Part shown: one piece after another, positions 10,953 to 23,642 of the stretch
Layout of the letters: each line of letters starts with the position of its first letter
Numbering within the stretch: the first letter of the stretch is position 1
Assembly: GCA_020055645.1 (NCBI GenBank)
Contig: CM034548.1
Location: 42,958,296-43,022,295 of the forward strand
Origin: Tomocerus qinae
Taxonomy: Eukaryota > Arthropoda > Collembola > Entomobryomorpha > Tomoceridae
Direction: 5' to 3'
Length of the DNA: 64,000 bases
Made by a program: the position numbers and the translations under genes
Notes under the pieces: generated by a model
Databases searched by the model: none
Seen by the model: only the letters and a program-made list of their open reading frames with translations
Told to the model about the DNA's origin: nothing

Positions 10953-11655
10953 GAGTGAAAATATAAGAGATCACGCAGGCTGGGAACCGATTGTAACAGA
11001 CGAAGTTGACAATTTCAGCATCTACTCTACTTTAGAATACGAGAAAACTATTTTTTCGAATTTTTTTAAAAATCCGCTGTTTTTGAGTTATGGCGGTTTT
11101 TACCCAAAAACTTTACATGGGAGTAATTTCTTAACTACTGAACCGATTTTGACGAAACCAGTGCCAAAATGATTGCATGGCTGTTCTCTACATGGGGTAT
11201 TCAAAACATTTTTCAAAAATCCAAAATTTTGAAAAATTTCGAAAAAACTTCGAAAAATGATTTTGATTTGAAATTTATAGTGCATCGAGTTTATGAAGAC
11301 TTGTAATGCAGTTTAAAATGTTTCTATGTCGTCTTCAACTCATTATAACATTTTTCGAAGTTTTTTCGAATTTTTTCAAAATTTTGGATTTTTGAAAAAT
11401 GATTTGAATACCCCATGTAGAGAACAGCCATGCGATCATTTTGGCACTGATTTCGTCAAAATCGGTTCAGTGCTTAAGAAATTACTCCCATGTAAAGCTT
11501 TTGGGTAAAAACCGCCATAACTCAAAAACAGCGGATTTTTAAAAAAATTCGAGAAATTAGTTTTCTCGTATTCTAAAGTAGAGTAGATGCTGAAATTGTC
11601 AACTTCGTCTGTTACAATCGGTTCCCAGCCTGCGTGATCTCTTATATTTTCACTC
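10953..11655. mobile_element. Symmetric 307-89-307 bp foldback element with AATG TSD
   Basis: The left arm (10953-11259) and right arm (11349-11655) are equal in length and reverse complements, with about ten scattered differences by eye. The loop is 89 bp. Both outer ends start GAGTGAAAATATAAGAGATC. The 4-mer AATG lies immediately outside each end (10949-10952, 11656-11659) and is likely a target duplication. The 60-78 codon frames here are mirror images of one arm, not genes. The low arm divergence suggests a young insertion or arm homogenisation. Confidence 0.85.
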
Positions 11656-11659
11656 AATG

Positions 11660-14600
11660 ATATTAAAAACAATAGACTGATACTGTTCTCCAGGCAATAA
11701 GGACATATGTTCTGATTATTAGTGTTGAATGTAAATACTGTAAGGCTTATCTAATTTTAAAAAAGTTTCTGCTTATAACGAAATGTTTCTAGCAGATGTT
11801 TCTAATTATTGTATTTGGAGTGCAAATGTGAACTTCGTTCTTGTTTATTGGCCTAAATAGCTGTTTAATGAGTATAATGAGACAGTTTACTGCTAGCTAT
11901 TAAACTTAATGCAGCAAGGTAGTAGCCATGAGGGGTAAGACTAACAAGGATTAACAACAGATTTACCCACCTAGCAGAAATTCCGTTTTACGTGTGTTTC
12001 TATATTATAAAGATATTCCAGTGTCAAGAAAAACAAACTCTGGAAAGATAAGTGAGATCCTTACGCTCTAAAAGTTCTCCTTGCAAGGCAGTGAACAATC
12101 AAGTAGCCAAATCACAATTGAATGAGAATCTTAATTTGGTACGAATCGGAATTCGTCTTCTATGTGTACATATGCTATAGCTGTAGATGCATTTAGTTGA
12201 CGTGGCATTCGATGAATTTCCACATGCTTATGATACAGTATGTGTATGTATCGCACCTAAAAACTTGCCAACAATACATAATTGTATACCATAATATTAC
12301 TTCTTGTCTGTATTACAAACTTTTATGTACTATTTATTACTTTCCGGTGGTGAGTCGGAGTTTATTACGCCTCGTTATGATTACAACTTTGGTGACAATG
12401 GTTAAGACGTGAAACGCCAAGCAAGTTGACACACACTGCATAGACTTCATATGAACTACCAATTCATAGGAAATGAGTCTAGAACAATCGAACTCCAAAA
12501 ATACATTCTAATTGTAAACAAGTGATCACATTACGCTGACAAAGGTTTAATGCTTCGAGCCCAAACACCAACCAAAACTGAATAGATAGGAACTACCAAA
12601 CACTTTGACCATTGACACTAGTGTCAATTAATTCTTACTGCTCCCATTATCATTACCGTCTGAAAAGCCATTAGTAAACGAAAAAATCCGTACTCTGACA
12701 TACAATACTTTTCTGGAGAGTCGTTGTGAGAAATGATGAAATGAGAAGAACTCACAAGCTGCACTGCTGAGACTACCTACTAAGGCATTTCGGGTTTGCA
12801 TGCGTCAGATAAAACTTATGTCAGGAGATTATTATCGCCATACATATACCTACATACAGTACACATTCTCCAACCTATAACGGAAAAGTGTTGCGCTTCG
12901 GTGCCAACATTTCATACGAGAGATGAGAACGCTGAAAAGAGCTGTGAAATAGTTATTATTTAAGATTAGCTAAGCACATCTAGATAGATGAATATATTCA
13001 TTCGTCACACCCAAACAAAAACACCAAATATATTGATATATAACCATGGAATCCAGACGCGTTCGTGTCAAATGATATGACAGGGCGAACTGTAAATAAA
13101 ATGGAAATAAAATTCTTTAGTGTTGATGTTAATGATTGCTGTGCATAATATCTTTCAGGAGTACAAGGAAGAAATGTTGACAGTTAAAGGGCAAAAAGTT
13201 CGAGGTTCTGCTAATTATTTATGAATCTCAATTTATCTTATTATGGTATACCTAAGTAGTAGGACTTCATAGTAGGATTGCCATGCAATGAAGCCAGGTA
13301 TTGATAGTGCAGACAGATTGTACATTTATGCATTGATGACGATTTCTGTAAAGTATTTTCATTCACGATAGATATAGAATCGTTGACGATAAGCAGAAAA
13401 TAAGAAGTTCATGTGTAAACAATATACGATTTGTTTTCCAAAGAAAACTGTATCATCCTCCCTCCTATAGTTGGCTGTAGTAATTAAGACATTTATAATC
13501 TATTAATCTGTGAGCATTAATTATCATAATATTACTTATACAGCAAGTTCAGCAAATTATTGCTAATGTGGAGACTATTTTTAGCATTAGCCAAGGTGCA
13601 ATGTTATGATCTCCTTTAATTACACTCTGAGTCATTAAAACCTTGCACGTTTGTACCTACATAATAACACGATGCATAGGTAATTGTTAGGTCAAGGTGA
13701 ATTTAGACTATTAAATATTAATGGTATGGTAGATATTGGACACCCAAATCAAACTGCGAAAAGGAAAACTTTTTCCAAGTGCCAATATTTGCCAGCCTTC
13801 CTTAGTCGGCTATTTGATTTGAGCTGTTGCCCTGCTGGCTATTATTACAATAATTGTAACGAAGAGTATTTATAACTTGGCAGTATACTAGAAACATTTG
13901 CTAGTTGTATTATTGTTTTATTTATAATTTGTATTTATTTGCAATTAAATGTTACATAGAATTCTTGGTACCACCTTTTGATTTAGCAATATTTTAGGAT
14001 TTTTCCGACATCATGATTTCAAAATCTATCTACAAACGGATGGCAAAACCTAAATGTCCTTAACTATATTATATGCAATGTTAAGTCTCAGTATAGTAGG
14101 TATTAGTAACAAAAACAAGTACTGAAGTTCTGAAACAAAGTGACTCAATGGCTTGGCTTAAGGTCAATCGGTCGCCGCCAATTGATCTATATTATCAATT
14201 TAATAGTCCTAGTTCAGTCGTTCAACTATACTTATCACATTTATATGCTAACGTATATGACTTTAACTATTTGGGCTTCAAATACAAAAATAAATTAGTT
14301 TATTAGTATGTACATTTCTGTATACATCTGCTGCATATAATGTAACGTGAGTATTTAAGTGCTGGGGATTCAGATTGTTTTAGGTCTTTTTCAATGTCAT
14401 TTTATCACTTAAGCATTCTAATAATAAAATATAAATCCAAATTCTACAATTGCAAGGTATTGGAGCACGCTGAACAAATTGAGAAATTTTTGCAACTCGG
14501 TAAGTAATTAGGTTGCCTTGAAAAAGTGTAATAATAGCAGATCACAATAAGTGAACTAATCTAACTCTGCACCCAGCGAATCATTTAAGTGATTTGATTG

Positions 14601-17600
14601 GATTCTACACCGCATTAAAGTTGTGCTAGGTTTATACATGTATGCACCCTGAGCAAGGACACCAAAAGTTTATTTCACAGTTCAATTCAGAACTGTTCGA
14701 GCGACTGCCTACAAATCAGTGAGTTTTGGTTACCGTATTTCATGGAATAGTTCCTTTGTCTACTATATTGTAATATGCACCAAGGTCTTATCCATTAAGC
14801 ACAATAAATTAAGCGTCCATTAATAGCACACTTAGACTGAACTAAGTACGTAGCATTGCATAGCTCGGTTGAAATAATCAAATGCGGTAACATATAGCCA
14901 CTTGCAAAGTTTTCTAATAATGAATCTTATTCGATTGTTCTTGCTTCCCCTACTATCTCCAGCGTATACTTTCCAGGAAAAACTTTATCAAACTCTCGTA
15001 TCCCGTCCCATTCTTCTCTTTTCTCTAGCCTAAACGATCCATTTCATGCATCAGGTCTTATCTGTTGACTAACCAAGACACAGAAACTATTAAGATAACA
15101 TAATTATACCACTTAAGCAGGAAACAATATACCCAAAAAATAAAATACAACCTTTTGTTTAACTCTTGTGCCAACTTTTATCGCATAATTGTATACTATT
15201 AGGATACATAGCAGCCAAATTAAAAATCCAAATAATTTATATTATCTAAGTAAATTAAATATTAAAAATGACTGGTTCTTTATAGAACTTTTGGATAGAA
15301 ATGGTGGTTTTAACAACAGGTGTTCGAATCATTTATCAAATTAATGTAGAGCAGATATACAATTCAATTGCGCGTTTTTCTCATTTTTTGTGTCACTGGG
15401 AACACAAATGCCATTTATAGTATTAACTTTGCAGGCTAAAGTAAACTAGAGATTTGCAAAGCAATGCTTTCTGGTTTGAAGTTGATGCATTTGGCGCTAC
15501 GCTGTACAATTAATAATAATAATAACTTCATTTAGATTCCGATTTTATATTATATTATTTATGTTTTTACTTATTACTTGCTATATAGTATGTATCAAAT
15601 TCTATTTCCTTTAACAGTAGCCACTAATTTATTTTTTGTGGAATTAGGTATTCAAATTGGGTAGTAAATTAACCTATATTTGTATTCAAATGATGTATTA
15701 TATTTTACGCATTGCAATGGTAATTGAAAAGGAAAATCTTTTAAATAAGTTCGATCGTCGGTACTTTAGCTGAAAATGTCTGAAAATTGTATAGGTAGAA
15801 ATTTCATTCGATATAGTTCCGCATTGTCTAATCCCTCCTGTTGTAATTGGAGCGCTTTACGAACGAGCGAGCACTTTGTAATTTTGCAACAATAGCATTC
15901 ACCGTGAAATACCTGGAGTATTTCTTATAAAAGCTTTACTAGACAGGATGCATGTCATCATCGATCGTTTTATGTTAAAAACGAGGAAAATTAGAGAACA
16001 GCATAACCATGGCCCATAACAATGACCATGATCTTTGCAATCATGCACATAATTTCATGCCTACAATTTGACCATCCTCATTTTATTGATTTGAAAAAAT
16101 GACAAAGGAAACTATAATTCCTAAAACATACTCACCCTTTTGACTTTGAACAAACTGACAAATCATTCAGTATTGTGTCAGCCTTCCCTAAGCACTATAT
16201 AGTCTAATACAAGAACTAGTTTACATTAAAATGACCAATTTTTCCTTTTTTCCTTTTCCATAGTCCATTTTTAGGGAAATATGCATTTCAAATATATGAT
16301 ATAATATCTGATAAGCAATTTTTGGTACATTGCAATATTATTTTATTATTTCCTAAACATCCTCCTTGTGACATAAATACATCTATTAAAATTCCGACAT
16401 TCCTGCTCCAGGGCGAAACTAATTTTTTTCGATGAAAAATTAGTTTTCCTCAGATTTGAAAGTTGTTGTCAATATATTTTTAACATAGCACTATTTATTA
16501 TATGTTGAAATTTCAGCTTTAGAAACTATGACATTCGAGGTACTCGTACTTGTATGTACTATATTCCATGAAAAGCGTTGCGTTAAAGTTATTCAACCAG
16601 GTAATTAACATTAACATCTCCATCGCTCCAGCCAGAATGCCTATTGCGTTTTGTGGTATATAGTAAATGAGGGATTTCACATAATAAGGGCTGCTTTCCT
16701 ATTATAATAGTGCCTTCTGTCTAAGACAAAATACATTTTGACCCATGAATGATGAATGACATTTGGTTATTATCTATTGTGCAATACGTAGTTGTCATTT
16801 ACCGCCTTTATTTAATTCTAAATAAAACACAAGGACGCTAAGAAAAAATATTAACGATCACAAATGAAAAATTGAAAGCACTGGAATATTTTTTCATAAT
16901 ATCTAGGAGACATATATATAATAAAAAAGTCGTCGTAGGTGAATAGAAACTATTGTTTCCATATGGCGTCCGAATTATTTTCCATTATTGAGATTTCATT
17001 TATGTACCGACAAAGAGAATTGTATGAAAACCATGCAATTCAAACGATATAATTGTGTTGAGCATTGTGGAGAGTAATGAAAGATGAATAATATATAAAA
17101 GTTTAAGGTAGCTCGCTCGATTGACAATTACTGCAGGTAATGTTAATAAGGTGGAGCTAGTCCTATATGCGAGATTATACTGCAGATACAAAATTAATGG
17201 TTGAGATTACCAGTTTGCAGATCAGAAATGTAAAACTGAGCAAAAAACAAGAGCAAGGCACAATATCTCATCGAAGAGTAATTCTGACGTGAAACAAAAG
17301 GCAGAATGAAACCAGATCACAATCACATAATATGGAATAAACAGTTCATAATATAAGCAGAGCTAATCAAGTAGATGATACACAAGAGTAATGTCATGCT
17401 ATCCTTTATAATATTATCGGCAGTGTGATTGTTGGTTATCCCACATAGAAGCTGTATAAATGATGCAATGGAAAACATATTGAATGGTTGACTAACAAGC
17501 TTTCACTTCCACTCGTCCATTTAGCATCTGTAACATGTTTCTACCAAATTATTTTATAGGTATTTGCTTAAGTTACATGTAAGTACCTCCAAGGTGCTCT

Positions 17601-19140
17601 AATAATGTACATTCTTTTGATATTATGCATAGTCATATACTAACTATCGACAACCATTGCGCCGTTCTGCTCGGCGTCTCTCCTTTTCCTTTCAGTCTCC
17701 GTATCATATAACACCAGAAATGAACGTACTTCAATATTTAGTTCCTACTTCATTCAGCAGTAGTGCATAGATTATCTCTACTACAAAAGATTACAGATAT
17801 TGTGCAGCAATAAACATAATTCAAATAATTACTTGAACAATAATTTTGTCATGTGCACAACCTCAATATATAACTATAATGTATATAACTATACCTACTA
17901 AAATATTATACTTGATAATATAGTTATAGTATATACGAACATGTAGATATAATAGGGTTCAAAATTGACATAATCCCATCACAGAAATATCTAATATTAA
18001 TAACATAGTAGTGTAGTGCCAGTTCTAAAATACTTGAAGGATCGGGAGATCGGGACATGTTGCTGAAATGTACTAAAAAGCGTAAAGCTACAAATAGAAC
18101 CCTCGGCTGATTTCTTGATTTGCTTTAAATAACCGTTGTCTAGTGACCAATATTGTAAGTATGGCTGACAATGACTTGTGGCTGGCTATAGAAATATAAA
18201 AATTGGTAATACTGTCAATCTCATCATTTACAGTGAAATCCCATCATCTTCAGTATTTTCAATAAAATCATAATATTTATAAATTTTAAGATAAATCATA
18301 TTGTTGCCAGTAAAAATCATACTGATAATTTCAGTAAAATCACATAATAACATCATAAAATTTAGTTTCAGTATAACAACAATTCAGAATGTGACTATAA
18401 AAATGGATGGATTACCTATTATTTTTTAAAGTCGGTAGCAGTTACAGACAACGCTTAAAATGACGCCTTAAAACCATGAAGGTAAAAATCTCATCATAAT
18501 AAAATATGAAATATTATTTGTTTTTTGATTTTAAAATGTAATAATGAATTTCAACGTTGGTAGTAGAACCATGACCTGTATTTAGTGCACATAGTAAATT
18601 AACTGTTTATAACGTTGTACGTGTGGTTATGATGTGTATATTATGTTATAGTGAATTCTATTGTCTACCCTAGCATTAGAAAGGACGAACAAACACAACA
18701 GAGAGTAGTATTTTGATGGTACAATTTGACTAGGTTTTGTATTTAGTAAATGTGTACGTGTTTGTGTGTAGCATGCGAGTTCACGGCAGGGCAGTGTATT
18801 TTTCCATAATTTGTGAGCGTATTGAAAAGGCGAAAGCACTTAAAGATCCATAGTTCCATTTTCCATTAGCCGATAAATAAGTTATATGGAGACAGAGCAG
18901 AATGCACGTGTAGATGACAGAGAGATGACAAAAGAAGACAAAACCTATGCACGAAAGTGTTGCTTTTTGGCTGACATGACAAGTGGCAATATTATGAGAG
19001 TGGCGTATTAGCGTATTAATTATACGTAAGAGTAAGTAGCAGGGACTAAAAGGGTATATAGAATAATAAATGCATGTTTTATTTGATATTGGCGAAACAA
19101 TCGTTTCATCATAGCGAGCAGGAATGATGAGATAGATAGA
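11660..19140. other. Gene-poor stretch, no supported gene
   Basis: AT-rich sequence with short chance frames. Isolated exon-like pieces exist on plus. One is 43 nt at 14457-14499, open and followed by GTAAGT. Another follows a strong TTTTCCTTTCAG acceptor at about 17696, reading SPYHITPEMN. I could not chain them by phase with confidence. An AT-rich partial inverted repeat lies at about 17840-17945. A GA-rich segment of higher GC starts near 18.7 kb. Nothing else is supported. Confidence 0.4.
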
Positions 19141-19144
19141 GAGA

Positions 19145-19175
19145 ATGGGCAAAGCTGTGCAAGCCAAACAATACG
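19145..19175 (+). other. Possible first coding exon (weak)
   Basis: An ATG in good context (A at -3, G at +4), within a GA-rich, higher-GC stretch, opens MGKAVQAKQY and is followed at once by the strong donor GTAAGT in phase 1. The surroundings look like a 5' leader. A possible partner exon, reading LSKYLHNSFCVHL in phase 1, follows a good acceptor at 19761 and ends at GTAAGA. This could be the start of the plus-strand unit whose 3' exons lie at 23.6-34.6 kb, but the link is not demonstrated. Confidence 0.25.
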
Positions 19176-20149
19176 GTAAGTTAGCGAGACAAAGAGACAG
19201 GAAGGCTCATTTAGAAGACTTTGTTTGCAGTAGAACGCATGTAATTCGTGTATTTGTGGGAGAGCTGAAATTCGCTGTCAGAGTCAGCGAGTCAGCAGAG
19301 CGCCTGTTTCGCAGTCCCGTACATTGAGAACCGTTCTCATCGTCCTTACATCACGTCACTCAGTCGAACTCTGGTCGTCCTGCTGACAACGTCTGATGTT
19401 AACCCATACTCCTCAGTCAGACCGTCTACCTCCTTATGTGAAGTGCTCACCCTGTCTATCCCAACATTATGTACATTATTATGTACATTATTATGTTTAT
19501 TACAACTAAATCTACTCTGCCATTAAAACCCTTCGTTGTATGCATTTAGTAGTAGAGAGTAGGCAGCAGAGAATAGTGTCTGTCACGTTGGTTTGAATAC
19601 TTGGTTTTATTAGTGCTCTGCACCCGAGTTCTGCTCTGCCGTGTCATGTCACTCTCATTTCCCATACCATGTGCAAAATACTTGTTTACTACAACAGAGT
19701 GACTCCTGACATAACTGTGCTAGTAAGACATGCAGCTCTATTACTGTTCTCTTCTTGTGCAGTGCTGAGCAAGTACCTACACAACAGTTTTTGTGTGCAT
19801 TTATGTAAGAGATTCCTGCTTTGTTGTAGTGCACTGCGATGCAATGAAAACTTTGTTTGACTGGTGCACATACTTATTTATTAAGGATAACATTGCATTG
19901 CACCGTCGTCCTTCGTAAATCCAAACCCATTCACGAACAGTATAATACGAACAGTCTTCTACTTATAAGCAGTTGGTGCACACACATTCAGTTTAGTGAG
20001 GTCCACTATAAGTACTGATAAGTGATGTATTGTATGTCTTTAACTCTGCTCCAAGACCTATATCCACACGGACAAATAAATGGATAAGCAGTTTAGTCAA
20101 GGCATTCTTCGGGATTGGGGACGTTTCTTTCTGTTATATATATGTGCAG

Positions 20150-21022
20150 AGCTCACATGAAAATGTGTTTCCTACGGATACATATTACGTGGTAAGTTCA
20201 ACATAAGTTGCTCTTCCTTTGCATCTTATCTCCAACATAATGAACTTCTTTCACACATCTCCAGTACTAGCTTCTTAGTCTATTATTCGTCCTCCTTGAA
20301 CTGTAGTCCCTTACTTACCTCACATATTATGTAGTATTACCAGGGAATTACACCCACCACATTCTCCAAGCTTTATCTATCTTCTCCTATAGAGATTTAC
20401 ATATTGAGTCTACATTTAATATGGAAGACCCATCCTTTATAACTGCAGTAATCTAGTAATTACATCAATACTAAAAGTTTTCTACCATGCAGATGGGACA
20501 ATGTCTGGTCTGGTGAATACCAGTATAAGCATTTTACTTCACTTTTCATCTTTTTTTATATATATTTGACGAATTACAACAATTCGGTCTTGTTGCTCGG
20601 GTTTACTTGGAGGATGTACTTGAACTTGGAGTACAATCTTCACTTTCGTTTGTTTCGTCTAAAATTAAAACTGAGAAAGGGCATGTCTCTGTGGCTAAAT
20701 TTACTTAAATGTATATGCATACGCTATGCAAGCTGTAAATACCACTGATTACAGTTTACTTGCTACCAGATCAGCTTGCACCAAGTACATGTGCAGATAT
20801 ACTTAGATAAGAGCACAGTCATCCATTCTTCTGTGGAGCTCAAGTACATAGAAATAAACTTATGGAGAAACTGCGAGTAAGTGTGGTCTTTAGTCTGGTT
20901 TGCTTCGTTTCCTCTGCTCTGTCTACTTCTGTTACAGTTGCATTCAACTTTCTCGTTTCCTTCAGTGCAGTGTTGGTTATTTTCCCCATTCAAGCATTTT
21001 TCTTCAGAAAGTGAAAAGGTGA
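20150..21022 (+). CDS. Candidate exons of a plus-strand gene, partial
   Basis: Exon a (20150-20191, 42 nt) follows a pyrimidine-rich TATATATGTGCAG and ends at GTAAGT. It is open in phase 0 and reads SSHENVFPTDTYYV. Exon b (20770-20876, 107 nt) follows GCTACCAG and also ends at GTAAGT. It is open only in phase 0, reading ISLHQVHVQIYLDKSTVIHS, then SVELKYIEINLWRNC. A compact 61-nt intron with a long pyrimidine tract and TTACAG leads to exon c (20938 onward), which is open in the continuing phase to TGA at 21020-21022. The family is not recognised. Exon c could be a terminal exon, or b could splice further to 22409-22476 (ends in phase 0) and on to 23643. The opposite strand of 20840-20989 is also open, which weakens the coding argument. 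Confidence 0.35.
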
Positions 21023-23642
21023 CACAACATTCATTTTAGAATGCGTTATATTTTATAGAATTCCTAAATCAATTATTGCAAATTTCGCTCTCCGGATTTC
21101 AATTTTCTTTCTCCATTTACAACTGTACGCTGGTCCTTGGACCAAGCACTATCCAAGTGAATCGACTGCTTCCCACGAAAGGGTTTTAGTTGAAGTGGGA
21201 ATGCCCTGAAAAGTGAATCCAGTGGAATAATGGAGTGGTGAGGATGGAAGGACAAAGTACTCTGCTAGGCATAACGAATCACAGCAAACACCCAAACCAA
21301 GAAACCTCAATTTTATTGTCTCCTGTTCCTTAATTTGCTTACATATTGTTCACGAAATAGACTTGGGAGTTCGCCAATGGAGTTCCAAGCTGCATTATTC
21401 CAGTTCAAGGCGTTTATGTTAAGGGTACCTTTCTACTAGGCTCTCTGATGCTTTAAACAACAATTTTACAAACTATTCCCTAACGTAACAAATTGAGTTA
21501 TAGAAAATTGGTTTGTATTGACTGACTTCAGTATTTGAACAGCTCTGCAAACACAAACAATTCGAACAAATAGATTAAGTGACAGCGTCGGTTTTCTGTT
21601 TGAAATTCCACACAAATAAATCATACTACAGAAGCTATAAATACTAAAATAACCAATGCCATCTAAACAAGCAACGATCTTCACAGAATTTTTATCTTTT
21701 AAACATGACAGTTCCTAAAGTGTGGCGAACTACTACAGGTAATTAAAAATAAACATTTGAAATGAAATTGTATCTGAGACAGAAATCTTCCATTTAACAA
21801 ATAAGTAATGTAAATGTAGCAAAGAATTTCGCCGACAATCAAAGCGAGATGAAATTTGTAGAATTCGGTTTATATTTGACAAAAAGCAAGTTCCTGACAC
21901 TTTTGTCGATTGGAGTGCCATGAAATACATAGCACATTACATTACCAATGTCAATTCGGATAAAAGCAACCTATTCCAAAAAAGTCTATAATATACCAAA
22001 CTAAGAGTTAGGAAGTTAGGAACATCAATTCAAATGAACGTTTTCAGCATACTATTCAATATGAGATTTGCCCTGTTTACAATATGGTCAGCATAAATTA
22101 CTTCGCGTCGAGGTTGTTTATCTGTAACTTGAAAGTTTGCAAATTTTATTTGGCGAGACACATTAATCAATTTTTGGAGACTCAGCATACATATAAGCAC
22201 ATTAGTAGTCTAAACATAGACGTCTTCATTCTGACTCATATGATTTAAGGTCATCTAGGTTAAGTAACGTGCTCTTCACCGTTTTCCATCATTATACAAA
22301 ATACTTAAAGTGTGCTAAAAGAATGGCTTAGGACGCATTAAAAAACAAGTTTCAGCCGAGAATGGGAATATGAGACTAATAATAATAATATATTCTATGA
22401 GATATTAGTCTGCTTCGTTGAAGAGTCACATGATCACATTTCGTCCATGCAGAATTGCGATAAGTCATTCCCAGAAGTGATACTTGCGTTAATATTTGCA
22501 TAATACTTATTTGTATTTAGGTGATTCGAGTATGAATTCATAAATATTTTACCAAGAATCATATATTTGCAATAGTCGATTTATTATCTGTACACGTCAG
22601 CTAATGCCATTCGTGTCAAAAGGAATCGATGTCTAAATAGTCCAAGGGATGAGCGATAAAGATATCAAACCAGTACAAAAATGATTTTTAAAAAGTTGGA
22701 AAATCCGACAGGACAGGAATCAATCGTTTGGGAATGAGAGACACATGTTTACAAGGATTTAGTTAGTTTCAGTTTGACAAATAATTTACGTAAACGCAAT
22801 CTTCCCAGTCGGGATGGGCTGGAAGATATCGCAGAAGAGATGACACAGGCAAATTCCCAATACCTACTACTTTCAACAGGATCTATAATGTATAATGTGT
22901 ACATAATGTATACACATGTTTATGTAAGCATGTAGAAACAACTTCACAGAAGCCACGACTGATAATATTATTATGTATATAGTCGTTACTTGATGATTCT
23001 AGAATATGTGTAAATACTTGGACGGTTTTTTTGCCATCCACCAATGCTCCTTGTGTACCTCCACTCTAATGTAGTGAAGACACAAACTGCCAATTGGAGC
23101 ATCTACTGTCTATTTATACATTATGCACTACTGACGTCTATTTATGTGCTGTAAGAACGAGCAAATTACATGCAATGCTATAGTAGTGACAAACACGGCG
23201 CATCCCACAGGAGGCTAATGCTGCTACTTACTTACATTACATTCATGTATATTTTTCAAGATTCCGTATTTATTTACAAACCACATTACAAGGAAGCTAT
23301 GTACAAATATTACATGCTTAAAGATCGCTCCAGCAGGCATACAATTATCATTATCAACTTTAGGCAAACATAACTGGGGTTAGTTGGTTAACCTGACTTT
23401 TCACTTCCGTTTTTACTGAAACTTGACTAATTATATCCATTAAAATATGCAAAAAGCTCTTCTTTGCGATAATATTTCATAGTATAATATTGGTATCTGA
23501 CTAATACTGTAAACGTACAATTTTCAACGCTGGAAAGATATAGAGTCGAGGCAAACTCATTTTCAACAAATTTTGAATAGAGACCGACTAGGAGCTATTT
23601 TCAGATGAAAGAAAGATTTTTTTCCCAAATATTTTGTATTAG

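Noticed and set aside
10591..11672. Several 60-80 codon frames at 10.6-11.7 kb
   Set aside because: They are mirror-image translations of palindrome arms; the same peptide appears on both strands.
18781..19167. 128-codon hydrophobic minus frame
   Set aside because: It is the complement of a GA-rich tract; composition is driven by T/C-rich sequence (Ile, Leu, Ser, Tyr, Cys), with no splice partner or motif.
19465..19500. TATTATGTACAT direct repeats
   Set aside because: A short, simple microsatellite-like run without further structure.
20840..20989. 50-codon minus frame MGKITNTALKETRKL...
   Set aside because: It looks protein-like but overlaps plus-strand splice sites of a compact intron, which are the stronger signal. 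The ATG context is weak.
21363..21440. Open segment after ACGAAATAG at about 21.36 kb
   Set aside because: All three frames are open and none has a convincing donor, so no frame can be preferred.
22047..22240. Open plus frame after TTTTCAG at 22046
   Set aside because: There is no usable donor in a phase that fits neighbours (only GTCAGC), and the peptide composition is typical of chance AT-rich frames.
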